DNA of 64,000 bases from Beroe forskalii (GCA_011033025.1 WFMF01000018.1:310001-374000), one strand, 5' to 3'; shown: positions 34,480 to 45,495, counted from the stretch's first letter. Made by a program: numbers and translations. The notes: generated by a model from the sequence alone, not told the origin.

Positions 34480-36180
34480 ATAGGGAGGGGTTTGTTATTT
34501 GGCGCATTTGCGTGCGGGAATATTCAACTTGTATTTGGCAGAAGTGAAATACGAATTAGAAAGGACAATTTTGCTCGGGATAAGAAAATTAGCTTACTAC
34601 TATTTACAGAACATAAAAAATTGTTCAATTAATTTAAGCTCATGTCCCACACATATGTTTTAACTTTTAAGCATTCAACAGTCAGTGGTCAGCACTCTGC
34701 TAACTGAATTTAAAAGCAATAAATTCGACCCAGAAATACTTAAGAAGAGAATCCCTCGATTTAAAAAAGTTTCTAAAATTATAAAATTTCAGCTCAGCTG
34801 CTCAATTTGAGTATCAGTTAATGATTTTAAAATAGCAGGAACTTAGATCGCAAGAAGGCCAAGGAATGAGTCAGAGCACCTCGGACAGTCTGTAGTCTCC
34901 CGGCATTTGAAGTGTCCCTGGGACCTGCCGACTCCGCCGGAGTCCGCCGCGAACTCGGCGAATTCACTTGAATTCACCTGAATTGCCGCGAATACACGCG
35001 CGTATTCGGTACTAGTTCAAGTCAATTTTCCAGTTCACCCCAGGTGAACGCCAGTTCGCGGCGAACTAGTTCGCCTGAATTCAGATGAAGTGTCGTGAGA
35101 TGAAATGTCCGTTGATCCCCCTGATTTTCTGTAACTTCATTTATAAAAGCAGATTAAACCGGGTAAAACGCAGAAAACCGGACATCATAGTAATATCGCG
35201 TATTTTCTGACAGTCATATTAAACTAAAAAGTAAAGTGTTATATGGGGCTGATTATGTAATATATATCGTTGAAGGACTGCAGTGGTCCCCATACTAATT
35301 ACGTATTTTAATTACCTGATAGGTACTTTGAAATAACCCACCTCGAAAATAACTAAATAAGAATCGTGGGGCAAATGTCGTTGGGAACTTTTTTTAAAAT
35401 TATCGATAATTATCGCAAAAAAGCGGTACTGCTTTCTTTATTGGAAAAAAGACCGTTCGTAAAACGCTTACGAAGTGCTTTTTGAGGTCTCAGATTTCGG
35501 AAAAAAAGGCGCTAAATTCTCCGTATCAATGCTTTTCACCGACATTGCAAACAAAAGCGCTTTTTCAACATTGATTATCGATAATACCGACATTAGCGGT
35601 ACGTTATCGCTTTTCGCCCTAGGAATACCGGTTATACCGCTCACTGAGCGGTTTTTACCTACCGCTGATGAAGCGCTTATAATCGATAATTATCGCTAAC
35701 GCAGCGATTATAGCGATAATTAATGGCATTTTTTCTTTGATTTTAGCCGAAAGAAAGCGTTGCGCTGCGATTATTACCGGTAATTTGAATGTGTCGAAAA
35801 AAAGGGAATTTCCCGTTTAAATTAAGCCCAAAAAGGTTTAAATTTAAGGTGGTCAAAAAAAAGCGCTTTTTTTAATAAAGGAATTTCCATGATTCTTTTG
35901 AATCCAATTAGCGCTATTCCGTTTTTTCGCTAATCCTGGGAATTAATTTGAAAAATCAAAATTTAAAGTGTTTTTAAGGGCCCCCATCAAAAGAGAGAGT
36001 TTTTGAGCCGCCCTTTGAGAGGGAGCCTTAAAAACCCGAAGAGGTGATCCGGGTTCAGAATTACAGCCACTAAAGACAGAGTCTTGGGACACGCAGCCTT
36101 TTCCGAGAGGAACACGTCCTTTTTTTCCCGGGCTGGGAAAGAGGTGGTGGGGGGGGATTTGGCAAACTGCAGCAGATTGG
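34480..36180. other. No gene seen; palindromic CGATAATTATCG words at 35400-35720
   Basis: 34560-34920 is plain AT-rich sequence. 34930-35090 contains GAATTCACCTGAATT-type words resembling the arms of the element at 48423-50640, then one unit of the 20-bp minisatellite. At 35400-35720 ATCGATAATTATCGC recurs at both ends with GCGGT/ACCGC words between, forming a loose foldback. No coding function is supported. Confidence 0.4.
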
Positions 36181-36224
36181 ACTGGGCTTTTAGAGGTCAT
36201 GGCGTAATGTAAATGTACCACAGC

Positions 36225-36650
36225 AGTGGTATATTCGCGCCAATGATTTTGCAGAAAAATATAATGCAGAACTAGAATTTTGTTTTCTTGAAAATCATTG
36301 GCGCGGCTTGAATATACCACCATATTGCCTTCTCCTAACCAGGACCCTGGCCCTGGTTACGCGCACGGAGTGCGCAGCGCGGCTGGCGTTTTAAGCCCGC
36401 ATGAGTGTGTGTACGCCGCGCGCTTCCCTACGGGAAGCGCGCCGCGCAACCACCTGAGGATATACGTGTTTAGCAACTGCATGGTTAGGGGAAACCACCA
36501 TAGTGTACTAATATATCGAACTGTGGTCCCATACCATTATTTCTATACTAAAGTTACTATTGTCCTACGTTGTAGGACCTATTTTGCGCGCGCAAGCGCG
36601 CGTGTTCAGAGAACACGCAAAATAGGTCCTAGCAACTTGGTAAGTGTCAC
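36225..36650. repeat. Two small foldbacks and a GC-rich dispersed repeat
   Basis: TGGTATATTCGCGCCAATGA near 36229 is mirrored near 36298-36322. CCTATTTTGCGCGCGC at about 36578 is mirrored by CACGCAAAATAGGTCC at about 36615-36630. Between them, 36380-36480 repeats the GCGCGCTTCCCTACGGGAAGCGCGC hairpin region and GATATACGTGTTTAGCAACT, which are shared with 18290-18365. Confidence 0.6.
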
Positions 36651-38440
36651 GTGATCAACCAACTTTGTCACGTGCGCGATAATCAGTCACAAGCTAGTCA
36701 CATGCGAGTAATTATCGCGCGCGGCCCGCGCATTGACAAATGATGACAGAGATGTTATTGGTAATGAAAAAAACGCAATTTTTCCAACAAAACAGAAGAT
36801 GATTCCGTGGGTTGGAAACAAATTGTGAAAATGCGCGCGTGCTCAATATGACGACCTGGCTGAGATGGAATTGTGAAAATTTTCACATTTTGCCAAATTG
36901 CCAAAACTGCGTGGGAATGGCTGAAATATGTTTGAATTATCGATACAAGTGATCTAAAGTCATTTTTGGAGTCTTGGTCATTTTTGGGCCGTCGATATAG
37001 GCGAAAAGGGCCAAATTTAAGGTGGTCAAATCTGACTTTTCTCGGAACAAATGCATAGGAAACAGATAGAAAACATTCTGGATTTAATCCACAGACACTT
37101 TCACCCGAGAGGGATGCATCCTTTTCTATAAATCTTCGACGGACGTTGCCCCGTCTATTTCTTCTGACTGGATGGCTATCAAAGTTGCAAAGTGACGTCC
37201 AAATGTGGAACGTTGTGCCGCGCGCGAGGGTAGGGTAACATCCTACGAATAAATCTGGGCTTGTTAAACGTGGCTGCATTTTGTGAAAATGGTTTCAGCG
37301 AGTTTTGAGAGCTGAAAACGTGTAAAAATGGTTTAGGCGTTGTTGCAGTGAATAAAGTTACTTAAGATCATTTTTTGGGAGTCTTGAAACTTCTGGACAC
37401 CTGTATGACCGAAAAGGATCAAAAATCAAGTTACTCAAATTTAGAATAGTTACCAGCTGGTACATACCTTCATCTAACCGGCCTTTTAGACTTTGAGATT
37501 TTTGTCTTAAGGGCCAGTTAAAAAACCGGTCAAAGCTACAAAAGTGGGGTCGGTAAGGTCAATTAATTTAGGTCAAACGAAACTTTTTATGACCTCGCTT
37601 ATAAAGTGTTAAATAGTAAAAAAGATGGCATAACACGATAATGCCTAAATCATCATATCACACGGGGTGCGGACCTTTGATGCAATTCACCGAGTATGTA
37701 TGGATTTAAGTGGCTTTTCGGGAGTGAAATCCTTTGTCTGGAAACAACTTGTTAAGTTGATACATTTCTTTTTGTTCAAGGGGCCGGTTAAGATGGTTCA
37801 AGAATTTTGTCCATGGGTCAAAAGGGCCGGCTAAATGAGCGAAGACCGATAAGGTAGGTATAAACATCCTCAAAAAAATCCGCGTGGTTCTTGTACCGAA
37901 GACGGCTAGCAAATTGGCTCGCAGAACCGTGCATTTACAAGAATTTTACAAGAATTTAAGATATAATTTGTGACAAAAGCAATTTCATTCAAATCGGGCA
38001 CAAGTCAGTAACATTATGTTAATCGGAGATGATAATGTGATTTGGTGATGTGTTATGGTGATTGGAATTGATTTCCCCCCGGCTTACGCATGCCCCACGT
38101 GGATGCGAGAACTGCGTGAAAATGGCTCAGTATTAATAAAAGTTATTACTAAGCATCTTCTTTGAAAGTCTGGAGAACTTTTGTCCCCAACGTGGCCGAA
38201 AAGGGCCCACCCAAACTCAAATTGCTCAAATTTGATTTCAATTGAGCTGGAAAGTAATTCTAGATATCCTAGGAAACATTCTGCGTGGTTTTTGGACCTT
38301 AATACGCTGTTTTCCACCTACAGCAATGATTATCGGAAAATATTAATTTTCTTAAAATTTTCGGTTTTCATTGGATGAGTACCAAATAACCAACCTCCCG
38401 ACCCCGTGATATCAGATTTCTCTCCAACCGAAACTAAACT
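36651..38440. other. No gene supported; several dispersed repeat fragments
   Basis: 37128-37250 is an inverted copy of the 33990 repeat. 37470-37840 contains GGCCGGTTAA-type words that also occur at 60500-60820. 38220-38330 (GGAAAGTAATTCTAGATATC, ACATTCTGCGTGGTTTTTGG) is a copy of the arm of the palindrome at 61618-61859. Short frames in this stretch show no domain. Confidence 0.45.
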
Positions 38441-38443
38441 TAC

Positions 38444-38629
38444 CGTTCTGGACATTTCGGGTCCAAAATTATCATGCTCCTCTTTTATCATTCGATGAAA
38501 AAAAACTGAGTCATCAAAGATAGATCTGGACTCACCATTTCTTTCCAGCGTGGGCTTCCGGCTTACGAAATACGAACCATGATGGGCCAATGCGGGAAAA
38601 ACCGGGTTTTGTACTGCACTCAGCCTCAT
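38444..38629 (-). other. Possible small exons
   Basis: On the minus strand an ATG at 38629 opens a frame (MRLSAVQNPVFPALAHHG) that reaches AAATG followed by GTGAGT at 38535. Farther on, a CAG acceptor at 38506 and a donor GTAAGT at 38443 bound a 62-base open segment (MIKEEHDNFGPEMSRT). The two donors are good, but no domain is recognised and no further exons could be linked. This may be chance. Confidence 0.2.
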
Positions 38630-38727
38630 GTAGTTAGTATATCAACTGCACTGTTTAAGTCCCCATATTCCAATGGGTTTTTGGATTAGCCAATAAAAGA
38701 AATGGTTTACGTTCACAGTGACTGGGC

Positions 38728-38855
38728 AATGTGAGACGTATCGTATGACTCGTATGACTTTACTGCTATGGTGTCAGTAGGCAGGGTGTCGTTTGTTTGT
38801 CATGGTAAGTTGAGTGAATCAAGTGATGTCAATACTCGTTACATTCATATATAAG
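38728..38855 (+). promoter_or_regulatory. Promoter of the first 98-aa gene
   Basis: TATATAAG at 38848-38855 lies 71 bp before the start codon. Upstream, AATGTGAGACGTA (38728-38740) and GGTGTCAGTA (38770-38779) are shared with the second gene at nearly the same distance from its TATA box (120 versus 115 bp, and 78 versus 96 bp). Shared words amid otherwise diverged flanks suggest regulatory elements. Confidence 0.55.
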
Positions 38856-38918
38856 CTGGTCATACGTTTGTTTACTTCTGTTAGCAACTCTACTACAACT
38901 ACGAATCTACTACTCGCT

Positions 38919-39215
38919 ATGTTCTACGGCAAAGATGAACTACTAATTCTGCTAGATTTTTATCTCCTCTTGTCCTTATGCAAGAAGACGGCTCCCAAAG
39001 AGAAGAAAGCCCATATCCTGAAACAGCTCCAGCAGATGGGGAAAACCCACCGGGAGCTCATGCTCGCAGAAGGACAGAGAGCAAAATCCCTGAACATGGA
39101 GGCAGAAGACTGCAGCAACGAGTTCCGGAGGATACAAAGATATCTCAGATTCCTGAACAAAAGAAAACTGGACCAGACTTCTTCATCTGTCCCATGCAAA
39201 AGACAGAGAATCTGA
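38919..39215 (+). CDS. Unknown 98-residue basic helical protein, copy A
   Basis: An intronless frame of 98 codons starts at ATG 38919, inside a CGCT-ATG context 71 bp after the TATA box, and stops at TGA 39213-39215. A longer frame exists upstream, but it would include the TATA box. The protein aligns end to end without gaps to the product of 60132-60428 at 55 of 98 identical residues, while codon third positions have diverged widely. That points to protein-level selection. Visible features are a conserved N-terminus (YGKDELLI), a hydrophobic helix (residues 8-20), a long charged helix (27-80; LKQLQ, THRELMLAE) containing RRIQRYL, and a C-terminal PCKRQRI like a nuclear localisation signal. 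ATTAAA at about 39317 could be a polyadenylation signal. I do not recognise the family; host gene or transposon accessory protein are both possible. Confidence 0.7.
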   Translation: MFYGKDELLILLDFYLLLSLCKKTAPKEKKAHILKQLQQMGKTHRELMLAEGQRAKSLNMEAEDCSNEFRRIQRYLRFLNKRKLDQTSSSVPCKRQRI

Positions 39216-39544
39216 GTTCCTGTACGAGCGATATTTCTGAGTGATAATCCCTATTCTGATATAATCTATAATAATAATTATTTATTCTATTGTATATATT
39301 CTAATTATATATTCTATTAAATACGGTATACATAATATATTCTTCAATAGTAATCATAATTTCGAAAGATTATTATCAGAACTCTAACACTCTACCACAC
39401 TACGGCATTCGTAGTACGCAAGTACAGTTTATTTACTATATTCGTGTCAAAGTAAAGCCACACCCCGGTATTGGGATACCGGGGTGTGGTTTTACTGTAA
39501 CACATAGTATATCAGCAGGAATTAAAATAGGAAGAAATTAGTGC
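39216..39544. other. AT-rich 3' flank with strong hairpin at 39453-39494
   Basis: 39250-39330 is very AT-rich with ATAATAATTATT-type words. The hairpin has an 18-bp stem (AAAGCCACACCCCGGTAT, one mismatch) and a loop of TGGG. Its top, GGTATTGGGATACC, is the reverse complement of the unit core of the minisatellite that follows. Confidence 0.6.
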
Positions 39545-40800
39545 AATACATCAATAGCGCATTGCAGCATCCGAACACACCAGTACAGTGTCGCAATGCC
39601 ACAATACATCAGTTCAGTATCTAAATAACGCCATACAGTATCCCAATCTCAATTTTAGTACCGCAGTAGTATCCCAATACCGCAAAAGTGTCCCAATACC
39701 GCCATACAGTATCCCAATACCGCAATAAAGTGTCCCAATAACACCATACAGTATCCCAATACCTCAATTCAATTCAGTATCCCAATCCCTCAGTAGTATC
39801 TCAATACCTCAGTACAGTGTCCCAATACCACAATACAGTGTCCCAATACCGCCATGCAGTATCCCAATACCGCAATAAAGTGTCCCAATACCACCATACA
39901 GTATCCCAATACCTCAATTCAATTCAGTATCCCAATCCTTCAGTACAGTATCTCAATACCTCAGTACAGTGTCCCAATACCACAATACAGTGTCCCAATA
40001 CCTCAATTCAATTCAGTATCCCAATTCTTCAGTACAGTATCTCAATACCTCAGTACAGTGTCCCAATACCACAATACAGTGTCCCAATACCGTCATACAG
40101 TATCCCAATACCTCAATTCAATTCAGTATCCCAATCCCTCAGTAGTATCTCAATACCTCAGTACAGTGTCCCAATACCACAATACAGTGTCCCAATACCG
40201 CCATGCAGTATCCCAATACAGCAATACATCAATTCAGTATCCCAATCCCTCAGTACAGTAATTCAACACCTCAGTACAGTGTCCCAATACCACAATACAG
40301 TGTCCCAATACCTCAATTCAATTCAGTATCCCAATCCTTCAGTACAGTATCTCAATACCTCAGTACAGTGTCCCAATACCACAATACAGTGTCCCAATAC
40401 CGCCATACAGTGTCCCAATACCACAATACAGTGTCCCAATACCGTCATACAGTATCCCAATACATCAATTCAGTATCCCAATCCCTCAGTACAGTGTCCC
40501 AATACCACAATACAGTGTCCCAATACCGCCATACAGTATCCCAATACCGCAATAAAGTGTCCCAATACCACCATACAGTATCCCAATACAGCAATACAGT
40601 ATCTCAATACCCTATTACACTATCCCAATACCGCAATAAGATGTCGCAATACAGTACAGTATCGCAATACCCAAGTACAGTATCCCAATACCACAATTTA
40701 GTATCACAAAACCCAAATACAGTACCCCAAAACCCAAGTACAGTATCCCAAAATCGCATTACTATCCCAAAACCACAATATAATATCCCAGTACCGTATC
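39545..40800. repeat. 21-bp minisatellite (CAGTATCCCAATACCGCAAT)
   Basis: About 60 units of 21 bp with GCAAT, GCCAT, ACAAT, ACCAT and TCAAT endings. Blocks carrying CCTCAATTCAATTCAGTATC recur every 100-150 bp, giving higher-order structure. Because 21 is a multiple of three, all plus frames stay open as seven-residue repeats (SQYRHTV, PIPQYSV, CPNTAIQ). I do not call these genes. Confidence 0.92.
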
Positions 40801-40933
40801 CCATTTCCCCATCCTATTCTTTTTTTCACCTCCTCTCTCCCGTCTTAATCTAATTAACAATACAACTATGAAAAACAATTTTTTGTGATTTTGAAAAAAC
40901 AATTTGTTTAGATAATATTATATCTTATCTCGA

Positions 40934-41125
40934 AATAAACGAGTACACCTGCCATCACTGCATTTAGAACATTATAAATCAAACTTCTGTTACATCGCTC
41001 CAAAGATGTGGAACACATTATGTAATTCTACTGACGAAAGTAAGAAAATTGTTAATTCTCCATCAGTGGACAGCCTTAAATTTAGATTTAAGAAATTTCT
41101 GCTAGTTTTTACAATCATATGGTGA
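40934..41125 (+). pseudogene. Fragment of LINE reverse-transcriptase C-terminus
   Basis: The plus frame reads SNFCYIAPKMWNTL, then SPSVDSLKFRFKKFLL, and ends at TGA 41123-41125. The Y.AP.MWN.L followed by S..SLK..FK.FLL pattern is the familiar C-terminal tail of non-LTR retrotransposon ORF2 proteins. Only about 63 codons remain; the rest was lost or never inserted. The AT-rich sequence downstream could be its 3' untranslated region. Confidence 0.55.
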
Positions 41126-42167
41126 TAGAATTGAGTGGTTAAAGGCCAATAAAAACATCGAATTTTATCTAACCTTGTCGAAGTCAGATCCATATCTACA
41201 GTAATTTGATAACTACGAAACGAATACAAATTATAAAAATGCTTACAAGTTACCTTTTTTAATTTTGCGCACTGAATTGAAGATAATAGTAATCGCGCAA
41301 CCAAACCTACATTATCTAATCCGGGTGCGTTTTTTAACTGTCAAATCTTGATACTTTTATGGATAGCCGATTCTGATTAACAATCACAGGATATTCTGCA
41401 AAGCTCACATATAACAGTACTATTGCCTACTTATTAGTGCTATATCTCATTGAAGAAGGTAAATATGACTGCAGATCTTGTATGAATGGTTTTATGTAAA
41501 CATGGGACGGCAGAAGCATCTGGTGGCTTATTAGTTTTTTTTCCTTATCTCTTTCTCTACTTGTGCCACTTGGCATGTCGTCAAAATTTATGGTACTTCG
41601 CTATGCTTTATACAGGAAATTATACAGTAAATTATACGGTAAACTATACAGTAAATTCACAGTTTTCTCAACAAATTATCTTATAATTATAAGTGGGTGA
41701 ATAAGTATAAGTACAAATATTGCTTATATATCTGACCAGGATTGTATATAGATCAGTTTATAGATCAGTTTATAGCTATATTGTTATAGAGTGTGAGTGT
41801 GAACTATAAATTTAATAAAATTAGAATTGTTTAAAAAAAATTGTTTTTTATAGTTAAATACATTAAGTGATATCATAGTTAATTAAATACATTAAATGAT
41901 ATCATAGTTTATACATCAAATGTTCAATATCTGAAAATCTTCGATAATGAAGGTATAAATCATTTTCAATTCTTCAACGAATTTCTGTCGGTTCTGTTCT
42001 GTTTATCTTCTGTTTATCTTCTGTTTATCCATTCTGAAATCGTGTCCTCATCTGAAACTGGAGCTGTTGCTGAAACATATTATTCAATTGCATGCAATTG
42101 CTAAGCTTTTCCTAGGCTCACGATAGCCTAAAAATCTCCCGCTAACAGTTATCAAAGATATGGTATC
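41126..42167. other. Non-coding AT-rich stretch
   Basis: Probably partly the LINE fragment's 3' tail. At 41617-41660 a 12-bp tandem (AATTATACAGTA, four units) occurs. At 41752-41780 TATAGATCAGTT repeats. At about 41863-41910 TTAAATACATTAA.TGATATCATAGTT is repeated twice. No gene is seen. Confidence 0.45.
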
Positions 42168-42545
42168 TCATTGTGCAACTTTGAATAGCCCAGAACTTCC
42201 ATCAAGCTTGAATTCTTTCAAGACAGCTTTAGGGTAGTTTCTAGGTGAGGTACGGCATGGAGGACAAAACCTGTTATTGATAAAACTTTCTCGAACCTTA
42301 TTCCTGATATTCGCTGCTTGGAGATGATCGTACATCTTGGGATGATGGCCGTGAGAAAGACTCCAAAGAAATCCTAGTGCCATGGGACCACAATCAACAG
42401 TTCCTGGAGCTTGCTGCTGGACATTGACATACCTGATACAATCAGTGTTAGGCTTCAACTGCAAGATATGACGTGTTAAATAATGCGGCACGTTGACCAT
42501 GGTTCGCAGTGAACTGTGAACTAAAGAATCAAAAATTTCGACCAC
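42168..42545 (-). CDS. Ulp1/C48-type protease C-terminal half
   Basis: About 125 codons with EIFDSL (catalytic Asp), VQQQAPG (oxyanion Gln) and VDCGPMALGF (catalytic Cys). The matching His is in NEHWFCV at the very end of the preceding frame (about 42590-42610). The spacing fits one C48 domain split by a one-base frame change near 42560. In KDZ elements this protease sits at the C-terminus of the transposase and may process SUMO-like or self conjugates; that role is inferred from the family. The first codon here is GTG, so this is not an independent gene start. Confidence 0.72.
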   Translation of the reverse strand: MVEIFDSLVHSSLRTMVNVPHYLTRHILQLKPNTDCIRYVNVQQQAPGTVDCGPMALGFLWSLSHGHHPKMYDHLQAANIRNKVRESFINNRFCPPCRTSPRNYPKAVLKEFKLDGSSGLFKVAQ

Positions 42546-42561
42546 ATTTGGTTCTGATATA

Positions 42562-45495
42562 TTATATAAATGTCAAAGGTGTAGTAACGCAGAACCAATG
42601 CTCGTTACTTCTATTAATAATCTGAATGAATTTGGAGTCGACTGACTTGAACCCACCAAAGCAGCTGGTAAAGGGAGTACTCAAACAGCTATCTTGATAT
42701 ACAAAGCTATGCCTCCGATATATTTGACACATTCTTGCATAGGAGTTCATGATGACATCATCGTATTTTTGATTTGGGGAGTGGCAGATTTTAAATTGAT
42801 CAGAGAACAAGTCAAGTCGGCCCGTATTTGAATATGGAAGCCACTGATAACTAGGAGAGTTGACAAGTTGGTTGCTAGAAACGCTGATCTTCACCTTTTT
42901 GGATGGTTTTGGCATCGAACTGAATTCAAAAGGATCATTAGAAATATTGCTAACTGATCGTTTCAAATTACCAGTACTGGAAGAAAATGGCTCCTTCGTC
43001 ATGAGTGGTGAATCAAGTTTGAAAATAAGATATTCAGCTGTTCTGGACGTCTCTAGGAAAACTGCTTCATCTATTTTACTTGTATTGATATTACAAACAG
43101 TGAAAAATGTGTCGGATAAACAGGACGAACTAGAGTAAACATTGTCGTGATGTGTTTTTGACACAAAAGCAACAAGTTTGTATCGTAGAACCTTGCTGTG
43201 GAAAGGAAAATCAAAATGTGTTTTGGGTCCATTGAAGTACGGTATATTGGATGGTCTTGTCATGAATATGAAGTCATTAGGCTGGCTAGATTTTATGCAA
43301 TGTTGCAAAGATAAGCTCATGTTGGACGAATTAGCATCGTGGATTGAATGCAACACACCAGCAGACGATAAATCAGCTAGGAAACACGATTTAAGAATAG
43401 AAATTGGGTCTGGTGTGAGCTGATTTTCACTTAGCTTCTTGTCAACAAATTGCTTGACAGAAAAATGAGTAGTCTGGCAGTAGTCAGATTTGCAAGCAGC
43501 AAACGACAATAAGGGCTGTGTCAAACATTGTATGGCCTCATAAAGGGGGTCTGCAGCGTGGGAATGAACCAGAGAATATGCTACTGAGTTCAAAGCAGAA
43601 GCATTGCCCGATGGATCCTGCAAAATAGCAACTGGAAATGGTGACTTCGTGCTGACGAAATCTAAATTACAGTGATCGTGGGTTGGTTTATCAACATCCT
43701 CAACGGATAGAAAGCCAAGACTGTCTACAACGAAATTCAAATCGGGTTGTTTTTTCTTTCGAAGGGATAACCAGCTATCATTTATGCGGTGGGTGTGTGA
43801 ACTGCTTATGTACGTCACAAGTTTCATGTGCTGAGATGATTTCATCTCATTACAGTAACTTTTCTTAAGGCTGAGAACGTGGTTTTGCTGCTCTGCTACA
43901 GAAGTGTTTAAAGTACCAACTAAATTAGTGCTGTCGATAGACCTTAGGTGAGTATCAAATTCATGGTGGTTAGGTTCATGGAATCTATCGTACAATGACA
44001 AAACAGAACACATCTTACTAACAGGATGGGCTGAATTGTGGTTGAGGTGTGTTACGTCAACTTGAGTCGTGACATAATGACTGAAATCAAATATAGCCTT
44101 CTTTCTACCATCCTTGTACAAATCTGAAAGAGTGTCAGATGGATCATCAATACGCCCCATGTATGGCCTAAAGAAACCAGGATAATGATTGTTAGTATGC
44201 TTAGCCAGAAGAGATGCTATGTCGGAAAAGTTGAAATTAGGCTGAATTTTGAATCCTGACAAAACGTGAGTATAATCAGCCACTGACTCTGGCAAAACTA
44301 GAAACTTCAATGCATATGTAATACCATGAGGACAAAATGCTCGGAGAATTCCGCCTGATTTGCCAGTCAACTTAGTGAATTTTTTACGGATGACAGAATA
44401 AACCTCAGAATTACGCTCGTAATCGATTAATCTGGCAACCATGTGCTTTTTGCCCCCACGAGTATCTAACTTGAAGCTCTTACATAAAGATTTCAACTCC
44501 CTATACGAGTTCTTAGACTTGGCGATCTGCTCTATCCTTTCTAGAGGCAATGATATCTCTTCTGGTCGATCATTAACAATCAAAGGCCGTGTGTAAGGTC
44601 CAAGTGTGTCAAAATTCTTAGGATTTATGAATGGAGGAAGGGATTGAGATAGTTTCACAACAAAGCTTTCAACGTTGCTACTGTAATGCCGAGATTTGGG
44701 ATTGAGGTAAGACCTACACAAATCATGTTTACAGCAATCTTTAAAAAACTCGGAAAAACTTGAATATGTATGATCTTGAATGTCACCAGGATTAACGTCG
44801 AAACAAACATTCCGTATCACATCATAATCGAGATAGATGGGGTGATTTCCACATCTCAGGCAAGAAAAATTTTCATCATTTCCCATGTCTTTCAGAGACA
44901 AATAAGACTTGGCAGCATCCAGTATCAAATGTACATTATACTTGAACTTAGATGCAATGCTCACTATATCCAAGAATGAAGTCAATGACGTATTTTTGTG
45001 CCAAGACCTGAGACCAACCTCCATAAGCAACGAAGAAAATATCGAGCTGTTGTTGTAATTGAAGTATCCATCTTTGTGCTCTGAATAGCGGAATTCCATT
45101 GAACAGGAGGGACATTTTTTAGTAATGATAGTTACACCAGTTGTCTTCTTAAACATTTCAAAGAGAGTGCCCTTTCTATTAATGTTAGAAACAATCAAAT
45201 CCACATTGCACTTATGGCAAGTGGTCTCACAAGGTACAAACTCTTTCATGGGTTTCATGTCATAATAAGGAGACATATCAAACGGAATGGGTTTATGGTC
45301 TAAAACGTAATCCATCATGTCGTCGGCAAATTTGACCTCCGCTTGATTTGAGTCATCTTCCGGCCGATCTGAGCAAACTTCTGAGCTTCCCTGGGATATC
45401 AAGACGCTGATTTTCTTATGGTTGCATGAAGGAGTAGAACATTCACACCTATGTGTTTTGAGCCGCCTATCGTAAGTTACAATAACTCGTCCCAT
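42562..45495 (-). CDS. KDZ transposase core: SWIM, zinc ribbons, SAP, DDE-type core
   Basis: 977 open codons. A SWIM finger CECSTPSCNH lies at residues 18-27. A C4 finger has C93, C96, C128 and C131, followed by KDGYFNYNNSSIFSSLL. A second pair CLRC (212-215) precedes YLDYD (D223/D225, candidate first catalytic Asp). A SAP-like helix pair occupies about 330-366 (SYRELKSLCKSFKLDTRGGK). CPHGITYALKF is at 388-398, FSDIASLLAKHTNN at 423-436 (candidate second Asp, 425), YDRFHEPNHHEFD at 502-514 and TSVAEQQN at 531-538 (candidate Glu 535). Residues 570-950 are Ser-rich and less conserved. It ends NEHWFCVTTPLTFI, inside the protease domain. Catalytic assignments are inferred from family layout. Confidence 0.8.
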   Translation of the reverse strand: MGRVIVTYDRRLKTHRCECSTPSCNHKKISVLISQGSSEVCSDRPEDDSNQAEVKFADDMMDYVLDHKPIPFDMSPYYDMKPMKEFVPCETTCHKCNVDLIVSNINRKGTLFEMFKKTTGVTIITKKCPSCSMEFRYSEHKDGYFNYNNSSIFSSLLMEVGLRSWHKNTSLTSFLDIVSIASKFKYNVHLILDAAKSYLSLKDMGNDENFSCLRCGNHPIYLDYDVIRNVCFDVNPGDIQDHTYSSFSEFFKDCCKHDLCRSYLNPKSRHYSSNVESFVVKLSQSLPPFINPKNFDTLGPYTRPLIVNDRPEEISLPLERIEQIAKSKNSYRELKSLCKSFKLDTRGGKKHMVARLIDYERNSEVYSVIRKKFTKLTGKSGGILRAFCPHGITYALKFLVLPESVADYTHVLSGFKIQPNFNFSDIASLLAKHTNNHYPGFFRPYMGRIDDPSDTLSDLYKDGRKKAIFDFSHYVTTQVDVTHLNHNSAHPVSKMCSVLSLYDRFHEPNHHEFDTHLRSIDSTNLVGTLNTSVAEQQNHVLSLKKSYCNEMKSSQHMKLVTYISSSHTHRINDSWLSLRKKKQPDLNFVVDSLGFLSVEDVDKPTHDHCNLDFVSTKSPFPVAILQDPSGNASALNSVAYSLVHSHAADPLYEAIQCLTQPLLSFAACKSDYCQTTHFSVKQFVDKKLSENQLTPDPISILKSCFLADLSSAGVLHSIHDANSSNMSLSLQHCIKSSQPNDFIFMTRPSNIPYFNGPKTHFDFPFHSKVLRYKLVAFVSKTHHDNVYSSSSCLSDTFFTVCNINTSKIDEAVFLETSRTAEYLIFKLDSPLMTKEPFSSSTGNLKRSVSNISNDPFEFSSMPKPSKKVKISVSSNQLVNSPSYQWLPYSNTGRLDLFSDQFKICHSPNQKYDDVIMNSYARMCQIYRRHSFVYQDSCLSTPFTSCFGGFKSVDSKFIQIINRSNEHWFCVTTPLTFI

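Noticed and set aside
35943-36654. Open frames of 126 and 118 codons
   Set aside because: They cross dispersed foldbacks and GC-rich repeat, with no domain and no conserved partner.
39817-40853. Open frames of 294, 216 and 135 codons in three plus phases
   Set aside because: All frames are open because the 21-bp unit is a multiple of three and stop-free. There is no codon bias or domain.
42168-42545. Polinton or adenovirus-like protease suggesting a virus-like element
   Set aside because: The surrounding SWIM, SAP and KDZ core motifs explain a C48 protease. No capsid, polymerase B or packaging ATPase sequence was seen nearby.
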